From assembly GCA_963854835.1 (NCBI GenBank), contig OY978528.1:32037335-32101334 (forward strand): DNA of 64,000 bases, written 5' to 3'. Below the pieces are notes generated by a model. The model saw only the letters and a program-made list of their open reading frames with translations, was not told the origin of the DNA and made no database searches. This DNA is from Megamerina dolium (Eukaryota; Arthropoda; Insecta; Diptera; Megamerinidae). This document shows, one piece after another, positions 1 to 12,128 of this stretch (positions within the stretch are counted from its first letter, which is position 1; every line of letters starts with the position of its first letter). Made by a program: the position numbers and the translations under genes.

Positions 1-56
1 AATAAATAATCAAATTTATTATAAATATGATTTATGTAAATTTGTGTAATACTTAC

Positions 57-298
57 TTCTTTTTCTAAATATCTTGCACGCATTGCTATTTGATTCTCCT
101 TTTGGCGACGTGCATCACGGGAACGTTTCGCAGCGATATTATTCTTTCGGCGTCTGGCCCAGTACTTATCATCTTTGAGTTCATCTGGAACAAATTGTTT
201 ACGTGATTTTTTGATCATGGGTTGCGGTTTAAGCTCTTCATCGGAGAATGCTCTGGTGCGTGGATCGAAATCCCGCCCCGACGATGCAAATGAAAATG
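57..298 (-). CDS. Pdp1: Pdp1 PAR-bZIP exon (PAR domain and basic region), partial gene
   Basis: Internal coding exon on the minus strand. A TTTCAG acceptor ends at 299 and a GTAAGT donor begins at 56. It enters in phase 1 (first two bases finish a codon) and ends in phase 0 with YLEKE. The peptide contains the PAR segment ([18 protein letters not shown]) and the basic region [20 protein letters not shown], with the bZIP signature N-x7-R that contacts DNA. This combination is specific to the PAR-bZIP family, and the exon matches fly Pdp1 as I know it. PAR-bZIP proteins act in the nucleus as dimers on TTAYGTAA-type sites; fly Pdp1 is a clock-output/feedback and muscle/growth regulator (family knowledge). 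Only the start of the leucine zipper is here; the rest must lie beyond the left edge, so the gene is incomplete in this window. Confidence 0.97.
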
Positions 299-1188
299 CT
301 GAAACATCAAATACTAAATGTTAACAATGTTACACAAACCGTTCTTTCTCAAAACTAAAATACTTTTTCAAGACCAAAAAAAAAAAAAAACAACGTTAGG
401 AAAGAAAGAAAGTAAGAAAGAAAAAAAAGAACATTTGGACAACAACAAAAAATCTTGAAGCAAAATACGAGACACAACAAAATGTTTTCAAAATATATAT
501 GAAATCTTTAGAAAAGTGCAAAACTTTTTTTGTTTCCGTCATTGTTGTGAAAAATATACTAATTATTTTGTAATGGAATGGCACACATTTCGTGGTGTTT
601 TCTTTTTCTTAATATTCAATTCTTTTAACATTTAGCATTTGATAGAATTTGAGCAAACCCGTATACGTATAATAATATATACTAGTATGTATTAGAATTA
701 AACTTATACAATTACAATTAAATACGCTACTATACAAAATACACTATATACTTAACAGCATGTAAGTAAATAGAGTAATCATTAATTATGGTAAGTATGT
801 GGGTATACCTAATGCTAAAGTTAATGCTTACAACAAACAAATGTTCAATCAATATAAATAACAACACAACCAAAGAAACAAAAAAAAAATATTTTTTTTT
901 AAATATATTTTTGTGTCCATTCCATTTGTGTATAAATGTGTTTGAGTGTATATATATATATATAATGCCATTATTTTACATATATATTTACGTACATCAT
1001 GTCAGAAGCAAAATCAAGTCTAATTAAACAATACAATGCTAATGGATACTTAATACCAGAAACAAAAACAAAAACTTGTAATTAGAAATTAACATACTAT
1101 GTATTATTTTTACAAAACTGCACACACATTTTCACTATACACATGTAATTATATGTGCAATTAGAAAACAATAAGAAAATTCACTCAC
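299..1188 (-). other. Pdp1: Pdp1 intron between the two 3'-most exons in the window
   Basis: AT-rich intron of about 890 bases bounded by AAGTGAGT (donor side) and TTTCAG (acceptor side). It holds short A and T runs and a short (TA)n at about 951-963. I see no coding, RNA or transposon signal in it. Confidence 0.85.
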
Positions 1189-1414
1189 TTGACTCAGCCG
1201 GCGATGGTGGATTCAATGTATCAGGACTTATACAATCTGACGGTGATGGTGAACGTTCACGTTTTGTTGTTATATGACCAAGACCAAGCGATAGGCCAGC
1301 CGCATGTCCCAATGAATCTGATCGATGCCCTAAACCACTTGAGTGTCCCAAATGAGTGCCCGGCAAGCCATCAGGTATATTATTTTCCGATAGAAATTCA
1401 TCCAGATCTGCATA
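1189..1414 (-). CDS. Pdp1: Pdp1 internal exon upstream of the PAR domain
   Basis: Internal exon read from 1414 down to 1189. The acceptor is a pyrimidine-rich stretch ending AACAG at 1415; the donor is GTGAGT starting at 1188. It encodes YADLDEFLSENNIPDG followed by a Gly/His/Leu/Ser-rich stretch, then SPSPSDCISPDTLNPPSPAES. The acidic DLDEFLSEN segment is the conserved activation-type motif found just before the PAR region in PAR-bZIP factors. Entry is phase 0 and exit is phase 1, so joining to the next exon gives PAEST-FSFASS. A longer open reading that starts at ATG 1432 runs into the intron side and is not the real start, because the splice signal and phase with the preceding exon (ending KVTQ) agree precisely. 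Confidence 0.95.
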
Positions 1415-4400
1415 CTGTTCGTTGTAAAACATAAAAAATGAAATGTTTGTTTTTTGTTATTGTTTTTTTTTTCGTTTTTTGTACATATATACTTCGTATA
1501 TTTTGTATATATTTATATTTTGACATTTTTTAAAATAAATAAAATAATGAAAAAAAAAAATAAATAAATCATGCAGTACAAATCACATTGAGCAAAACAA
1601 TCGTGATGATGGTTTTGTAACTAAGATTTATGCACACAAGTGAAAGATCATTTAAATGCGTTTTCTGTGACGTTACTTGTAACGGAAATTTGTTAGTATG
1701 TAATTATAAATGTATGCATTAGCTCATCAGTTCTTCATATACAAAAATATGATAGTGAACGCACCTAATGGTCTATGATATTTCAAAAATAAGGACTACA
1801 TACACCTAACTTATCCTCTGTCGCTAATATAACGATTCACTAAGTCTACCTGCGTTATATTTATAATAGCCGTATTTCATTCGACATTCGTAATTATTAG
1901 CTAGAACCGATAAATATATACTAAAACAACAACAGAGGTGTTAAACATAGCCATTACAGCTCATCATGTTCGCTAAGTTGCTGCGCTACCAATTACTTTC
2001 AATTGTTCTATTGCACAGAGATGTTATTTATTGATATATTTTTATTTAAAATCCAATTATGTTACAATTAAGAAGAAACTTGAAAAGGAAAAACAATTGT
2101 AAACAAATTATTTCACAAATTTTGAAACATTTTATCAATTGAACAATCAGAATTTTTTCCATGTGATATTTACATATAAAATAAAAAATCAAATCAACTC
2201 TGTTTAAGAAATTTAGCATCTATGTCATTTTATTCGTCCAAAGATAGCGAGTTGCCTAATAGAACACACCTAATATTCACATAAAGAAGAGTATGCATCG
2301 ACATTACGGAATGAACACTTCGGCGGTCGTAATTTTAATTAATCTACTGAACCTGTTCTCGGTAAATTGACAGGTACAGATAGAAGCCATAAAAACAGAG
2401 TTCCAACTGGGAAACTAACCAATTTCATTGTTTTCAGAGTAGAGCATATTAAGTTCGGAGTCCCACGTGGAACCAAGTGCAAATCCAACGTTGATTCTTC
2501 GTAAACTTACTTCCATCTCTTACTTGTATAAGAGAAACCAAGATCCAAATTTGAATAAGCTCCGATTGTTGCTCCAATGAAAATATTAGGTCATCATGTA
2601 TATTCTATCATTGACAGAAAGAGAAGGACCAATTTATGGATCTCTGTAGTAACTCAAGGAAACGCTGTTGTTAAGTCGCAAATTTGTCTCATTTGGAACT
2701 CGAGACATTAATAAATCGAATTGAAATTTTATTATTGAAGGATTTCCAATAAAAGACGTACTAATTCTACTATTAATACCCTGGATCAACTTATATGTGA
2801 ATTTAATTCACAAAAGCAGGTGTCAGAAAATATTGATGGCTGGTAGGCAGCATTTTCTGGGAGTGTAAATTGAAAGATATCCGACAGAACATAATATGAT
2901 CCAACCAGTAAGTCCGATGTTGAAAAAGCTGACAACAAACAAGGAATACATTTTACTATTGTCAAATGGGAATCTTGGAATTTAGGAATATCACCGATCC
3001 CCAATAAAAGGCTCTGATGTGTTACGAGTTTGAAAGTTAACACTATGAACAAGAAAAGGATAGCTGTGCTAGGCTATAAATGTATACTAAAGGTAACCAT
3101 TAAAAGTACCTATACAGAGCTTCTCAAATGGCAAAGTTATGACATTATAGAGAAGAAAGTAAAGTAGCGTTAATTTGGTATCTGGAGTGTGCAGAGGTGG
3201 CTAAATATACTATAGGTATATTTAGCCAAAATGATAATGGATGCTAAAATTGATGGAATGTCCTGCAAAAATGCGCCTAGTCCGGGATGTGTCCGGGATC
3301 AGTCGCAAAGGAATATTGCACTAATGCCACTTTTGATCTCTTTATATGGAATGAACGGTTCCCTTTTGTTCGAGCATGCCTTATGGAGAGACTAATTGTA
3401 CCCTTTTATACTCGAACGGCGTTCACAAAATGAGACTAGTCGCCTCTACATGTACAATATTACAAAAAATGACAAAGCTATTTAGCAAAAAAAAGGGTCT
3501 TTACAAACAAGTATGCATTTGTGATTGGAAAATCAAAGATTGCAAAAGATTGGTAAATATCTCTAAATGTATAAATTAACTCATCTCTAAAGAGGCCGAA
3601 CGGCGACTAATCAATCTCCAATTGTTATCTGAAGAGAAAGTAATCCCAGATTAGTTTCTTATTAGATTAGATGCACAATTATTTGCAGGTACTATGTTAA
3701 ATACAAGCAGGTAGATAGTATCATATGAAAACCCGTAATAATCGGATTCTGATTCCATATTTTGTAAGGTTCAATAAAACAAATGCGTGAACCAAAAATT
3801 CTAGAATTGGGATATCGAAGTCCAAGTTTAAACAATGTGTGGAAAATCATCAAAAATATGATACCAACAGCTGTCCAGCAGACGTCCCTAGTAAGGTTAA
3901 ATGTAGATTCGACCCCTATTAGTATTTTTTCTCTAACATTTTTCCAAAAAAATTAATGTTTCCATAATATTTGTTCGTACAGAAATTATAAGTCGCCCAT
4001 TATTCTTTTTTTCTCACCGACATCTTTTCTTACACCACCACTTAAAGAGGCTCCAATATAAAATTTATGAAAAAGCGATGATGCCATTTCTTTTTCAAAC
4101 ATTTGTAATTGCATCAAAGCACATGTATCAAAACCAAAAAGTGGTCTGCTGTTCAAAATTACCCACACGGATGATGAAAATGTTAATATATATCGGAGAA
4201 GACAAGAACTATCCTAAATCTAATTTTACATATTATTTTTCAAATTCTATGATTCTACTTTTGATTGAAAAAGCGAAACCCCTGTAAAAAATAAATTGCG
4301 ACGTAGTGCAGCAAAAAGGGATTAGGGCTCTTATGTATTACTGAAGTCAAATGTAAACGTTTGAAACTGGTTGGGGTAACCCCTGAGAAAGTGTGCTTCA

Positions 4401-5016
4401 CTGTATTGTTTTCAAATCTATCCAAATTTTTACAAGTAAGTACAAAATAAAATTTGAAACCTCATTTTCCATACTGACATTTTTCAAATAATACACAGCT
4501 GGTACGTGTTTGAAAATGTTTTCATGATAAATAGTACGTAATTTGAAGCAGCAATTATTCTTGATGAATGCGCCTCGCCTGTGTGCAATGATATATAAAT
4601 TACAAACGTGCCTGGTAAATATTTATATAGTGTACTTCAACTTGGTAAATAAACTGCAATTTAATATATGGTTTTAAGCATTTTAATATTGTACAAACAA
4701 TATATTACCTATCACATAGACGGAACACGGCAAGTGTGTATGTATGAAAGTACGTTTAGTGGAAAATTATGATAGATATTGTTTTATATTTTTTTTTAAA
4801 TTTTTTGTTGGTTTGTATTTTTGCACTAAAAAGCATTTCTATGTACTATGTTGGTATTAGTTGATTGTACGTGTGTGTATATGAGTTTTATGATTATTGC
4901 CATACATGTAGTACATGTAATACATAAGTATGTTATATAGATTCATCGATGTGTATACATATGTGTTTGAATGAGATTTAAACGCACGCCACTACATTAG
5001 CCAAAATGATACTAAC
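1415..5016 (-). other. Pdp1: Pdp1 intron, 3.6 kb, no recognised element
   Basis: AT-rich intron. The stretch 2280-4350 is less AT-rich than its flanks and looks like decayed inserted DNA, but no reading frame there gave a protein family I recognise. A CACGTG hexamer lies at 2464-2469. Nothing else is supported. Confidence 0.8.
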
Positions 5017-5174
5017 TTGTGTTACCTTAAGGTCAGCATCATACGGTAGTGTCTTATCCCATAAATTCGGTCCGAGAAAGGCTGTTTGAGCCTCCACATT
5101 CCAGAGATCACCTTCTTCTTTGTATTTATCATCACCGCAGATGACTTCTTTGTTGCTATTCGATGTGGATTTAC
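5017..5174 (-). CDS. Pdp1: Pdp1 internal exon encoding the conserved LWDKTLPYDADLKV segment
   Basis: Internal exon read from 5174 to 5017. Acceptor CTTACAG ends at 5175; donor GTTAGT starts at 5016. It enters in phase 1 (first bases GT complete a Gly codon) and leaves in phase 0. The product runs GKSTSNSNKEVICGDDKYKEEGDLWNV and then AQTAFLGPNLWDKTLPYDAD, ending LKVTQ. The WDKTLPYD core is a hallmark of PAR-bZIP proteins N-terminal to the PAR domain. An alternative donor (GTAACA, 12 bases upstream on the mRNA) exists, but using it would lose VTQ. The chosen donor fits the fly protein best and keeps phase with the next exon. Confidence 0.95.
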
Positions 5175-5239
5175 CTGTAAGCACAACAAATCAAATGAGA
5201 GGGGTTTGAAAAAATGTATATATTAAAATAAAATAAATA

Positions 5240-5262
5240 TACACACACACACACACACACAC
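5240..5262. repeat. (CA)n microsatellite
   Basis: Uninterrupted CA dinucleotides ending in CGCGCACTC, about 130 bases upstream (in minus-strand order) of nothing but intron. A simple length-variable tract. Confidence 0.9.
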
Positions 5263-6449
5263 GCGCACTCATAAAATGCCAGAAAACAATCACATGCAAA
5301 TAGTATAAGAAAACAGTGCAAACAACACGTTTGTACTCGTATTTGGTGTTGATCATACATACTTAGTGTATGGCCGTTTGTCATTGTCATGACGAGTAAT
5401 ATGCACTTACTCTTATTGAATCAATGTACCAGCAATGTTACTACTACAAGCACATATTTTACTAAATTATCTTTCTAAATTTTTGTTTGTTTTTTTTTTT
5501 TTTTTTGTTTTCTTGTTGCTATCCATTTGTTAAACATTGCAAATACTCAAGTTGATTTTGTGTAACATTTTTATAGTACCTACGACGTATTCTATTATTT
5601 ATTTGTACTAATTTTCATATTTGTTTTATTACAATTATTTTTGTCTTTATTATATTCACTGTACTGCTACTTCGTCATGTGGCCATTTCATGACACTTAT
5701 ATATTTACCTGTGTATTCAACTGATAATTGTTCTATTAATTTAATTAATGTTTTAGACAAAATACAATAATTTGTGTAAATGCACAAGATATTCACTTAT
5801 GCAATTACGTATGCAAAATGTATGTGTGTGTATGTAAATTAGAGTGGTCTTTAACTTGCGATTTTTGAACGCAAGTACATTTCCATATTAAATGAATTTG
5901 AGTATCACTGTCGAAATTTTATAGAAAAATATTGAAAAAAAACTTAAAAAATATTCAGCTATGAATGGTATCTCATTTTAAAAACTACCAAATTTTTTAA
6001 ATGTTAGTTTTATATTTGTCTATTATTAAAAACCCTATGAACGAAATCAATGAAAATGTACAACGAAAAAGAAGATCTGAGCGAGTAGTCAACTTATCGA
6101 AACAAGCAGTAGTTCATTTGAAACATTTATTTTAAGTTTCTAAAAAAAGAAACGTAAAAAAATGCAAAAAATGCATTTAAATTTGAGTTTGATATAAGGA
6201 AAAATTGCTTGAGCACCATTAGACCCTTGTCCTGCCCTCCGAACTCTATTTAAGCAAGTGCTACTCTCCATGGTGTTAAGGATCACTCTAAGGTATATTT
6301 AACTTTGACCAACTTCATGTGGTGATGGGTAGAATTAAATGGTACTATCTTAAACTGCCTCGAAAATAAAGATTGCTTGAAAAATGGTGAAAACGTTGAA
6401 AAATATTTTTTTGAAAATTGCAAAATTGTGAATGGAAAAAAATTAAAAT

Positions 6450-6890
6450 CATCTCCCTCTAATATCGAAAAATTGCAGCGAATACAATCCAAGTGTCTGC
6501 GAATTATTGTAAACGCGCCTTGGTATATGAGGAACGTTAACATCCATCGAGATTTAAATGTATCCACAATTTCTGAGGAAGTTGCAATGTCCTGCAGAAG
6601 CTACATTCAAAAATTACACAATCATCCGAATCCCCTTGCTAGGCAATTGTTGCTGAGCAAGGGGCATCGTCGATTAAAAAGAAAAGACACACTGAATATG
6701 CTGTAAAATTGCTACATCTCGCGACTCACCAAATTGTGATGGAACGTAGGGGATATCACATAGTTTTATTTAGTTTGTAAGATTTGAATACTTATTGTTA
6801 GTTTCTTGTATTTAAGAAAGATTCAATAAAAAAAAAATAAGCTAAAAAAAAAAAAAAAAATAAAAAAAAAAATAAATAAATTAAAAAAGA
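6450..6890 (+). mobile_element. 5'-truncated jockey-type non-LTR retrotransposon tail
   Basis: The plus strand encodes a piece resembling the extreme C-terminus of jockey-clade reverse transcriptases: LQRIQSKCLRIIVNAPWYMR, then NVNIHRDLNVSTISEEVAMS and LHNHPNPLARQLL, with a stop at 6704-6706. A short 3' untranslated part follows, with AATAAA just before a long A-rich tail (about 6826-6890). 5' truncation plus a poly-A tail is the usual outcome of target-primed reverse transcription. No catalytic RT motif is present, so this is a dead fragment. The left boundary is approximate, and I could not define a target-site duplication. Confidence 0.8.
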
Positions 6891-7589
6891 GACTTATACA
6901 GAACCTTTTCATATTTAAAACAGTTTTATTTATAACCATTTATTTGGTTAAAAGTAGTGTAACGAAAATGGTTTCCACACAAAATGGGTTACTTCGGAAG
7001 TACTTCGAAGACGGTGCTGCACACAAATGGTTATTGGTATCGTCGATATATGGCAGAATGCTAACATCAAAAGGAAAAAAAAGAACTGTCTTGGGGAGGG
7101 ATTATTCCAAACTTCAAGTATTCTGACCTAAAAGATTTTTTGTACTCAAAATAATCGAAAACATGGCACAAAAAAATTAGGTTATGCCAAAATATGTTAC
7201 CATGCAGGCGCGTACTTGGGCAATAGATTAGGTCCATTGTGACAGCGAACGTCCATGATGTAGCAAAATTTATAATTTGAGTCATTTAAACGTACATGTG
7301 TTTTAGTCTATGTTTTGAAATATTCAAATTATAACAATTAATTAAATTCAACCTTACATGCTGGAGTCGATAAGGCTAAACCTCAGCTCAGATGATTTTA
7401 GAAAAAGTTTTTTTTTGGTTTCGCAATATATTTTTTTTTTCGATTTTTCACTCTATTTTGTTAATCACATTATTGGGTCTTGAATTAGTATTAAGCGATT
7501 TTCATTTGACGGCGTAAGTTGTATATTTGCTATCAGATGTTATTGTAATTATATTCATTTTAAAACGCCATTATTAGGTTTTCTTTTAC

Positions 7590-8430
7590 AGTATTTCTGT
7601 CATTTAGTAAGAGTGTAAACAACTAATTTTCCCAAAACTTAAAAATGTGTGGGAAGTTTTGCATTTAATTTTTAATTCAAAGAAAGTGCCGCTGAAAGTC
7701 ATCGATTGCTATTGGAAACTTACAAGGAACATTGCATATCGACTAAAATGTGTGAGTACTGATTTCGTCGTTTTAAAAGTGGTGTTTTAGACATTGAAGC
7801 AAAAGAGCATTCGGGCCAACTAAAAAAATTTGAAGGTGAAGAATTGACAGCTTTATTGGACAAAGATTCATGTCAAACGCTTAAAGAATTGGCAACATTA
7901 TTAGTGGCTGACAAATCAACCGTTTCCAAGTATTTAAAAATTATGGCAATGTTTCAAAAGAAAGGAAATTGGGTTCAATACGAGTTGAAGCTGAGAGACG
8001 TTGAACGCCTATTTTTCACATACGACAATGGCTTCAGCGGGAAAGAAGAAAGTTTTTTTTTTGTATCATATTGTCACTGATGAAGAAAAATGCATCCACT
8101 AATCCGAAGCGAAAAAAAAAAACAGCCAACCATCAACATCAACGGCAAACCGCAATATTCATGGTGACAAGCTTATGCTCTGTATTTGGTGAGATCATCA
8201 CCGTTGGCCTTTATCGAACACCTTTATCAAACACAATTGATATGTTTGAGACGAGCATTGAAGCAAAAACGGCCACAATACCGCGAAAGACGCGACAAAG
8301 TAATTTTGCAACATGACAATGTTAGTATACATGTTGCTGAAGTCGTTCTAACATATATACATTATAGCTAACGATGGACAATAATTTGAATATTTTATAA
8401 ATGGATTTTGTTACTTAAATGAAGGCTTAA
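7590..8430 (+). pseudogene. mariner transposase relic (mauritiana-like), internally deleted
   Basis: From about 7680 the plus strand reads ESAAESHRLLLETYKEHCIS, then CEY-stop-FRRFKSGVLDIE and further to ELTALLDKDSCQTLKELATL and STVSKYLKIM. This is the paired HTH N-terminal half of a mariner transposase, with one Trp-to-stop change at the conserved WFRRFK motif. The catalytic half is degraded: HIVTDEEKCIH replaces the usual VTGDEKWI, and LQHDN (second Asp region) is followed by a jump straight to ANDGQ-stop-FE, the normal C-terminus. The third catalytic Asp segment is therefore missing. Boundaries are approximate and terminal inverted repeats were not defined. Confidence 0.8.
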
Positions 8431-9030
8431 AATCAGAAAAAAATTGGTCCAAACTAATTCAAGACTCAATAGGTCCTTGACAACTTATTTGAAATTGTGA
8501 AATTGTTAACTATTTAATGGGAAGAAACAGTTACAAAATAGAGGGTCATCACTATCATTACTTTAGGACACAAAAAGTATTACATACTATTAATTTTACA
8601 TTCGGCTGTCTAAATACTAAGCAATCTCAAATATTAAGTAATCAAAAAACTTGTGTGTTCTCATTTTCAACGATGATGTATCTATATATTGCGCTAAAAG
8701 TGTGAAGCACATTCGTAGTCCTCTGTATCTCTGCATACAAAGTGTGCAGAATATATTCAGTTTACACTTTCGTTTGTAACATCTTTGAAAAAAGCCGACA
8801 TAATCGCCCACTGAGTCGTTTAGCCTGTGTTGTCATTTGGCTATTACAGAAAACATTATTATGTAGGTTAATATTAGAGAAGGCAATTTCTTCAAACAAA
8901 AGTAGGGACAGTAAATTATTAATATTAAATACAATATGTATGTAAATGTGCTAAATATCACAACCGAGATTTGGCAAAAAAACAAAAACAAGACAGTCGT
9001 ATTATAATTTAATAAATACATGGTAGCTTT

Positions 9031-9062
9031 GTATGTATGTATGTATGTATGTATGTATGTAT
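9031..9062. repeat. (GTAT)n microsatellite
   Basis: Eight tandem GTAT units. The same tetramer recurs in shorter runs elsewhere in the window (for example 16785-16822 and 22219-22250). Confidence 0.9.
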
Positions 9063-11060
9063 ATACTTAAATGCATGCTCAAAATTCACACAAACCCACA
9101 CATGCATACATCATATGCTCGAAAAGCACACCATCAATGCACATCAAAAGTCCAAAAGTCATATGTCTCACTTATGTATTTCCGTGTTTAAAAAGAAACC
9201 AGTTAAAAGACACACACACATACACACACACTCAGCGATAAAATAAATGAAATATTACTATGTAGCCTACCTACATAAAAGAAAGGAACAACAATGAGCT
9301 AATATGTAGTTATGTATGTATATGTTCATGTACATTATTCAATAAATGTATTCATATACATGCATACATACATGTACTAAAGACTCGACACTCTTCATAG
9401 CAAAAGTAGTGAGACTACTTTTATCCGAAAACGTAAAAAAAAATTGTCTTGAAATAAAAAGCGAAAGTGAAATTTCGGCTTCTTCGTGTTGAATTTGTTT
9501 ATTTTGTGTTTTTTGCGTATTTGCTTGATTTTCTCATGGTTCGCTCGTTGTTTATTGTTTGTTTTTATCTGATTTTCTTACAAACATCATAACAATAACA
9601 GCAACAATACTTGCATTATAGTTCCCATCACTCACAGCACTCAAAGTACTATGTTTACCATCGAATGCTACTCAACGGCGACTAACATTTGAGTTGCTTT
9701 CAAATGCTCACTCACATTTACCTGTATGAACATTTGTAAAGCTCTATCTAAATGTTATTCACTCACAGCAACGATCATTATTGTAGAGTGTTTAAACTCT
9801 TTTTCATTAGTCGTAATACTCCTATCGGCTTATCTGTATCTATTGCACGAACACAGTTAAATATGCATGCTTATACGATTATCTAAAGTTTGCCAGTCTC
9901 TACTTACAGTTAGCAGTTAACAGTTTTTATACAACTTGTTTCTTTCTTTCTTTCTTTCTTTCTATGCATGCAGTTATATTTGTACGTATGTATGTATGTT
10001 TATTTGATAACTGGTCGCTCTGTCTCTGTTTATATCCACCACATGCATATAGTATCTACGAATTGTTAACGTCTATTAACAGCCGTTGTTGGTATCGAGT
10101 CTTTCTTTATTTTTATTAACGTTTGTTGTTGTTTTTCTTTTATAAATCTGATAGTTTCCGCTTTCTTATTCACTCTCACTTTCATTTAGTCGTTAGCTAA
10201 GTATATACATATGTATATTTACTGGCTGACTGACTGATGGCTGGTATAGTAGGTTTTCTCTATGATTTTGCCTCTGCCTCTGACAGCCAACTATTGCGAA
10301 ATTTTATGCAATTTTTCTTGTCGGTATTGTATGCTACTGATTATTGTTGGTTGGTTTTATGCTATTACGACAATTGCAATTGAATAATTTTTTTTCTTTC
10401 TTTGTGCTTTTCTTTTTTGAACATGTTCAAAAGTGAAGTAATACCAATAACAGCAACAACAACAAAAAGTATGATTACTTACTGGCGGCGACAATAGAGA
10501 TAGTTTAAGTGCAAATAGCTCTTTTATTTATGATTAGCATGAAATTAAATGTATACGTGTAGATTTCTTTTTCCGACCCCCTCTCTTTTGCAATATTAAA
10601 TACTATAAATTAGGGAAGCGTGATTTTTTTTTTGCAATCTTGTACGTATTGTAGTAAATTATATATGTATTATGTCGTTTATTGTGTGCTTCTAATTTTA
10701 ATGAATTAATTATCTACAATAATATCGTATATTTTTTAGACTCAGTTCATATTGTAAATTGTCATAAAAATTGTCATTGTTATATTGTACAAATGTATGG
10801 TGGTTGCTACATATATATTTATGTTTAAATCTTTGTGAAGATATATTAAAATCATAATCAGTATATAATTGCAACAAACAACTTAAATTGAGTACATATT
10901 GTTACAATTAATATTGTAATATATAAGGCAGAAAAAATACAATAAAAAAAACATAGAAATGAACATATAATCATGTAGAATGTACTTTTTACTATTACGA
11001 GTATCGAAGTACCAAGTTATAGGATATCTAATAATAATATAGTGTTGAACTGGCCTATAA

Positions 11061-11308
11061 GTACCACACACTTATAGGCCCCGAAGGGCCGAGGAGCTCT
11101 TCTTGTAGTACTGTTTAATGTGTGTTCAATTTTTGGACAGTATTAGTAAGGATCTACTTGTGTTAGATGACTCCGTACGGAAGAACCCCTGCAACATTAC
11201 TTTTTCTGAGCTTTGTCACAGAGCTTAAAGTTGTGCTTCAGCCGGGAATTGAACCCACAACCTACAGATTAGAAGGAAAACGCACTAACAACTAAGCTAC
11301 GGCACCCT
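11061..11308 (-). mobile_element. tRNA-derived SINE, copy A (diverged)
   Basis: Minus-strand copy of a family found again at 36686-37050, 52712-53077 and 60685-60930. The tRNA-like head is at the right end: GGTGCCGTAGCTTAGTTG (A-box region), with a B-box-like GGTTCAATTCCC further in. The body includes the conserved CTGAGCTTTGTCACAGAG stretch (plus-strand wording) and the tail region with GAAGGGC. It is shorter than copies B and C, having lost part of the middle of the body. Confidence 0.75.
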
Positions 11309-12086
11309 TCTTTACAGATAAAAAATTCCCTTTATTTCTAATGTATTTCTAATGGGAGATCAAGAACCTTTTTGCATATCATCATCATACGCACTAGAAG
11401 ACAATAACCGAGAGTTCACTTACAGGAAACAACATCGAAAATCATTTAAAAATACCCCACAATATTATTTTGGTGTAGCGAAAAGTGAAAGTCTGTGACT
11501 TAGCAGAGGCTGTTAATGTCTCAAATGACAATTTTGATAGCTAAAAACATGAGCTACTCCATGATTTGTTCCCTCATCCACTTTTATTTTTATTTACAAT
11601 ATTTACCAGTTTTTGTATAAACGACTCATAGGCAAATTCCATTCCATTCGAATGAAAATTTCGAAGCTTAAATTACCGCATATTTTGAGAACTTTCCGAA
11701 AATTGTACCAGACCGATAGACCGACTGAAAAATACTTGAAAATTCGCGAACAAGAACTATTGAACTAGATGAAGACTATCTGGAATATAAATAGACCTAA
11801 ATATGGAAAAATGGTTTTTTCTTTGTCAGGACGCAGATCAGATATAGTCAAACAAATTATTATTGAAATTTGTAATTTTTATCAAATCAAACAAATTGAA
11901 AACAAAAGTGCAATTAGACTTTCTCATAAGAGCAACAACAAAATATATTTCAATAAGTTATGATTAAACGCAATACAAAAACAAAAAGCAAGCTATCGTT
12001 ATGAAGAAAGAAAACAAAAAAACAAAAAAACAACGAAACAAAAAGCGCAATCAGTAACAGAAAAGCAACAAAAACTATAAATTTAC

Positions 12087-12128
12087 CGTTTGTTTTGCAA
12101 ATGAACCCCAAAAATGGAGATTTCCTGC
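12087..12128 (-). CDS. Pdp1: 42-nt cassette exon of Pdp1
   Basis: Tiny exon with a TTTGTTTCAG acceptor (ending at 12129) and GTAAAT donor (starting at 12086). It enters and leaves in phase 1 and adds exactly 14 residues, reading GRKSPFLGFICKTNG across the junctions. The flanking exons join in frame with or without it (G|GC or G|GT, both Gly), which is the pattern of an optional cassette exon. The open reading continues outside the exon only by chance. Support is from splice signals and phase; I cannot confirm conservation without comparison to another fly. Confidence 0.7.

Larger units (their letters stand above)
5175..12086 (-). other. Pdp1: Pdp1 intron, 6.9 kb, with three transposon relics
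   Basis: Intron between the common exon at 5017-5174 and the 42-nt exon at 12087-12128. It contains a jockey-type LINE tail (about 6450-6890), a mariner relic (about 7590-8430), a SINE copy (about 11061-11308) and (CA)n/(GTAT)n microsatellites. The rest, including 8450-11060 and 11310-12080, is AT-rich with no gene that I can recognise. Confidence 0.8.

Noticed and set aside
32..39. TTATGTAA PAR-bZIP/VRI-type site in a Pdp1 intron (similar sites near 17014, 24103, 62248)
   Set aside because: The motif is expected often by chance in DNA this AT-rich, so autoregulation cannot be claimed.
9720..9745. Additional minus-strand AG|GTAAAT junctions as ratchet sites (also near 5703, 21438 and 39017)
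   Set aside because: Pyrimidine tracts are weak and the donor is non-consensus, so they are indistinguishable from chance.
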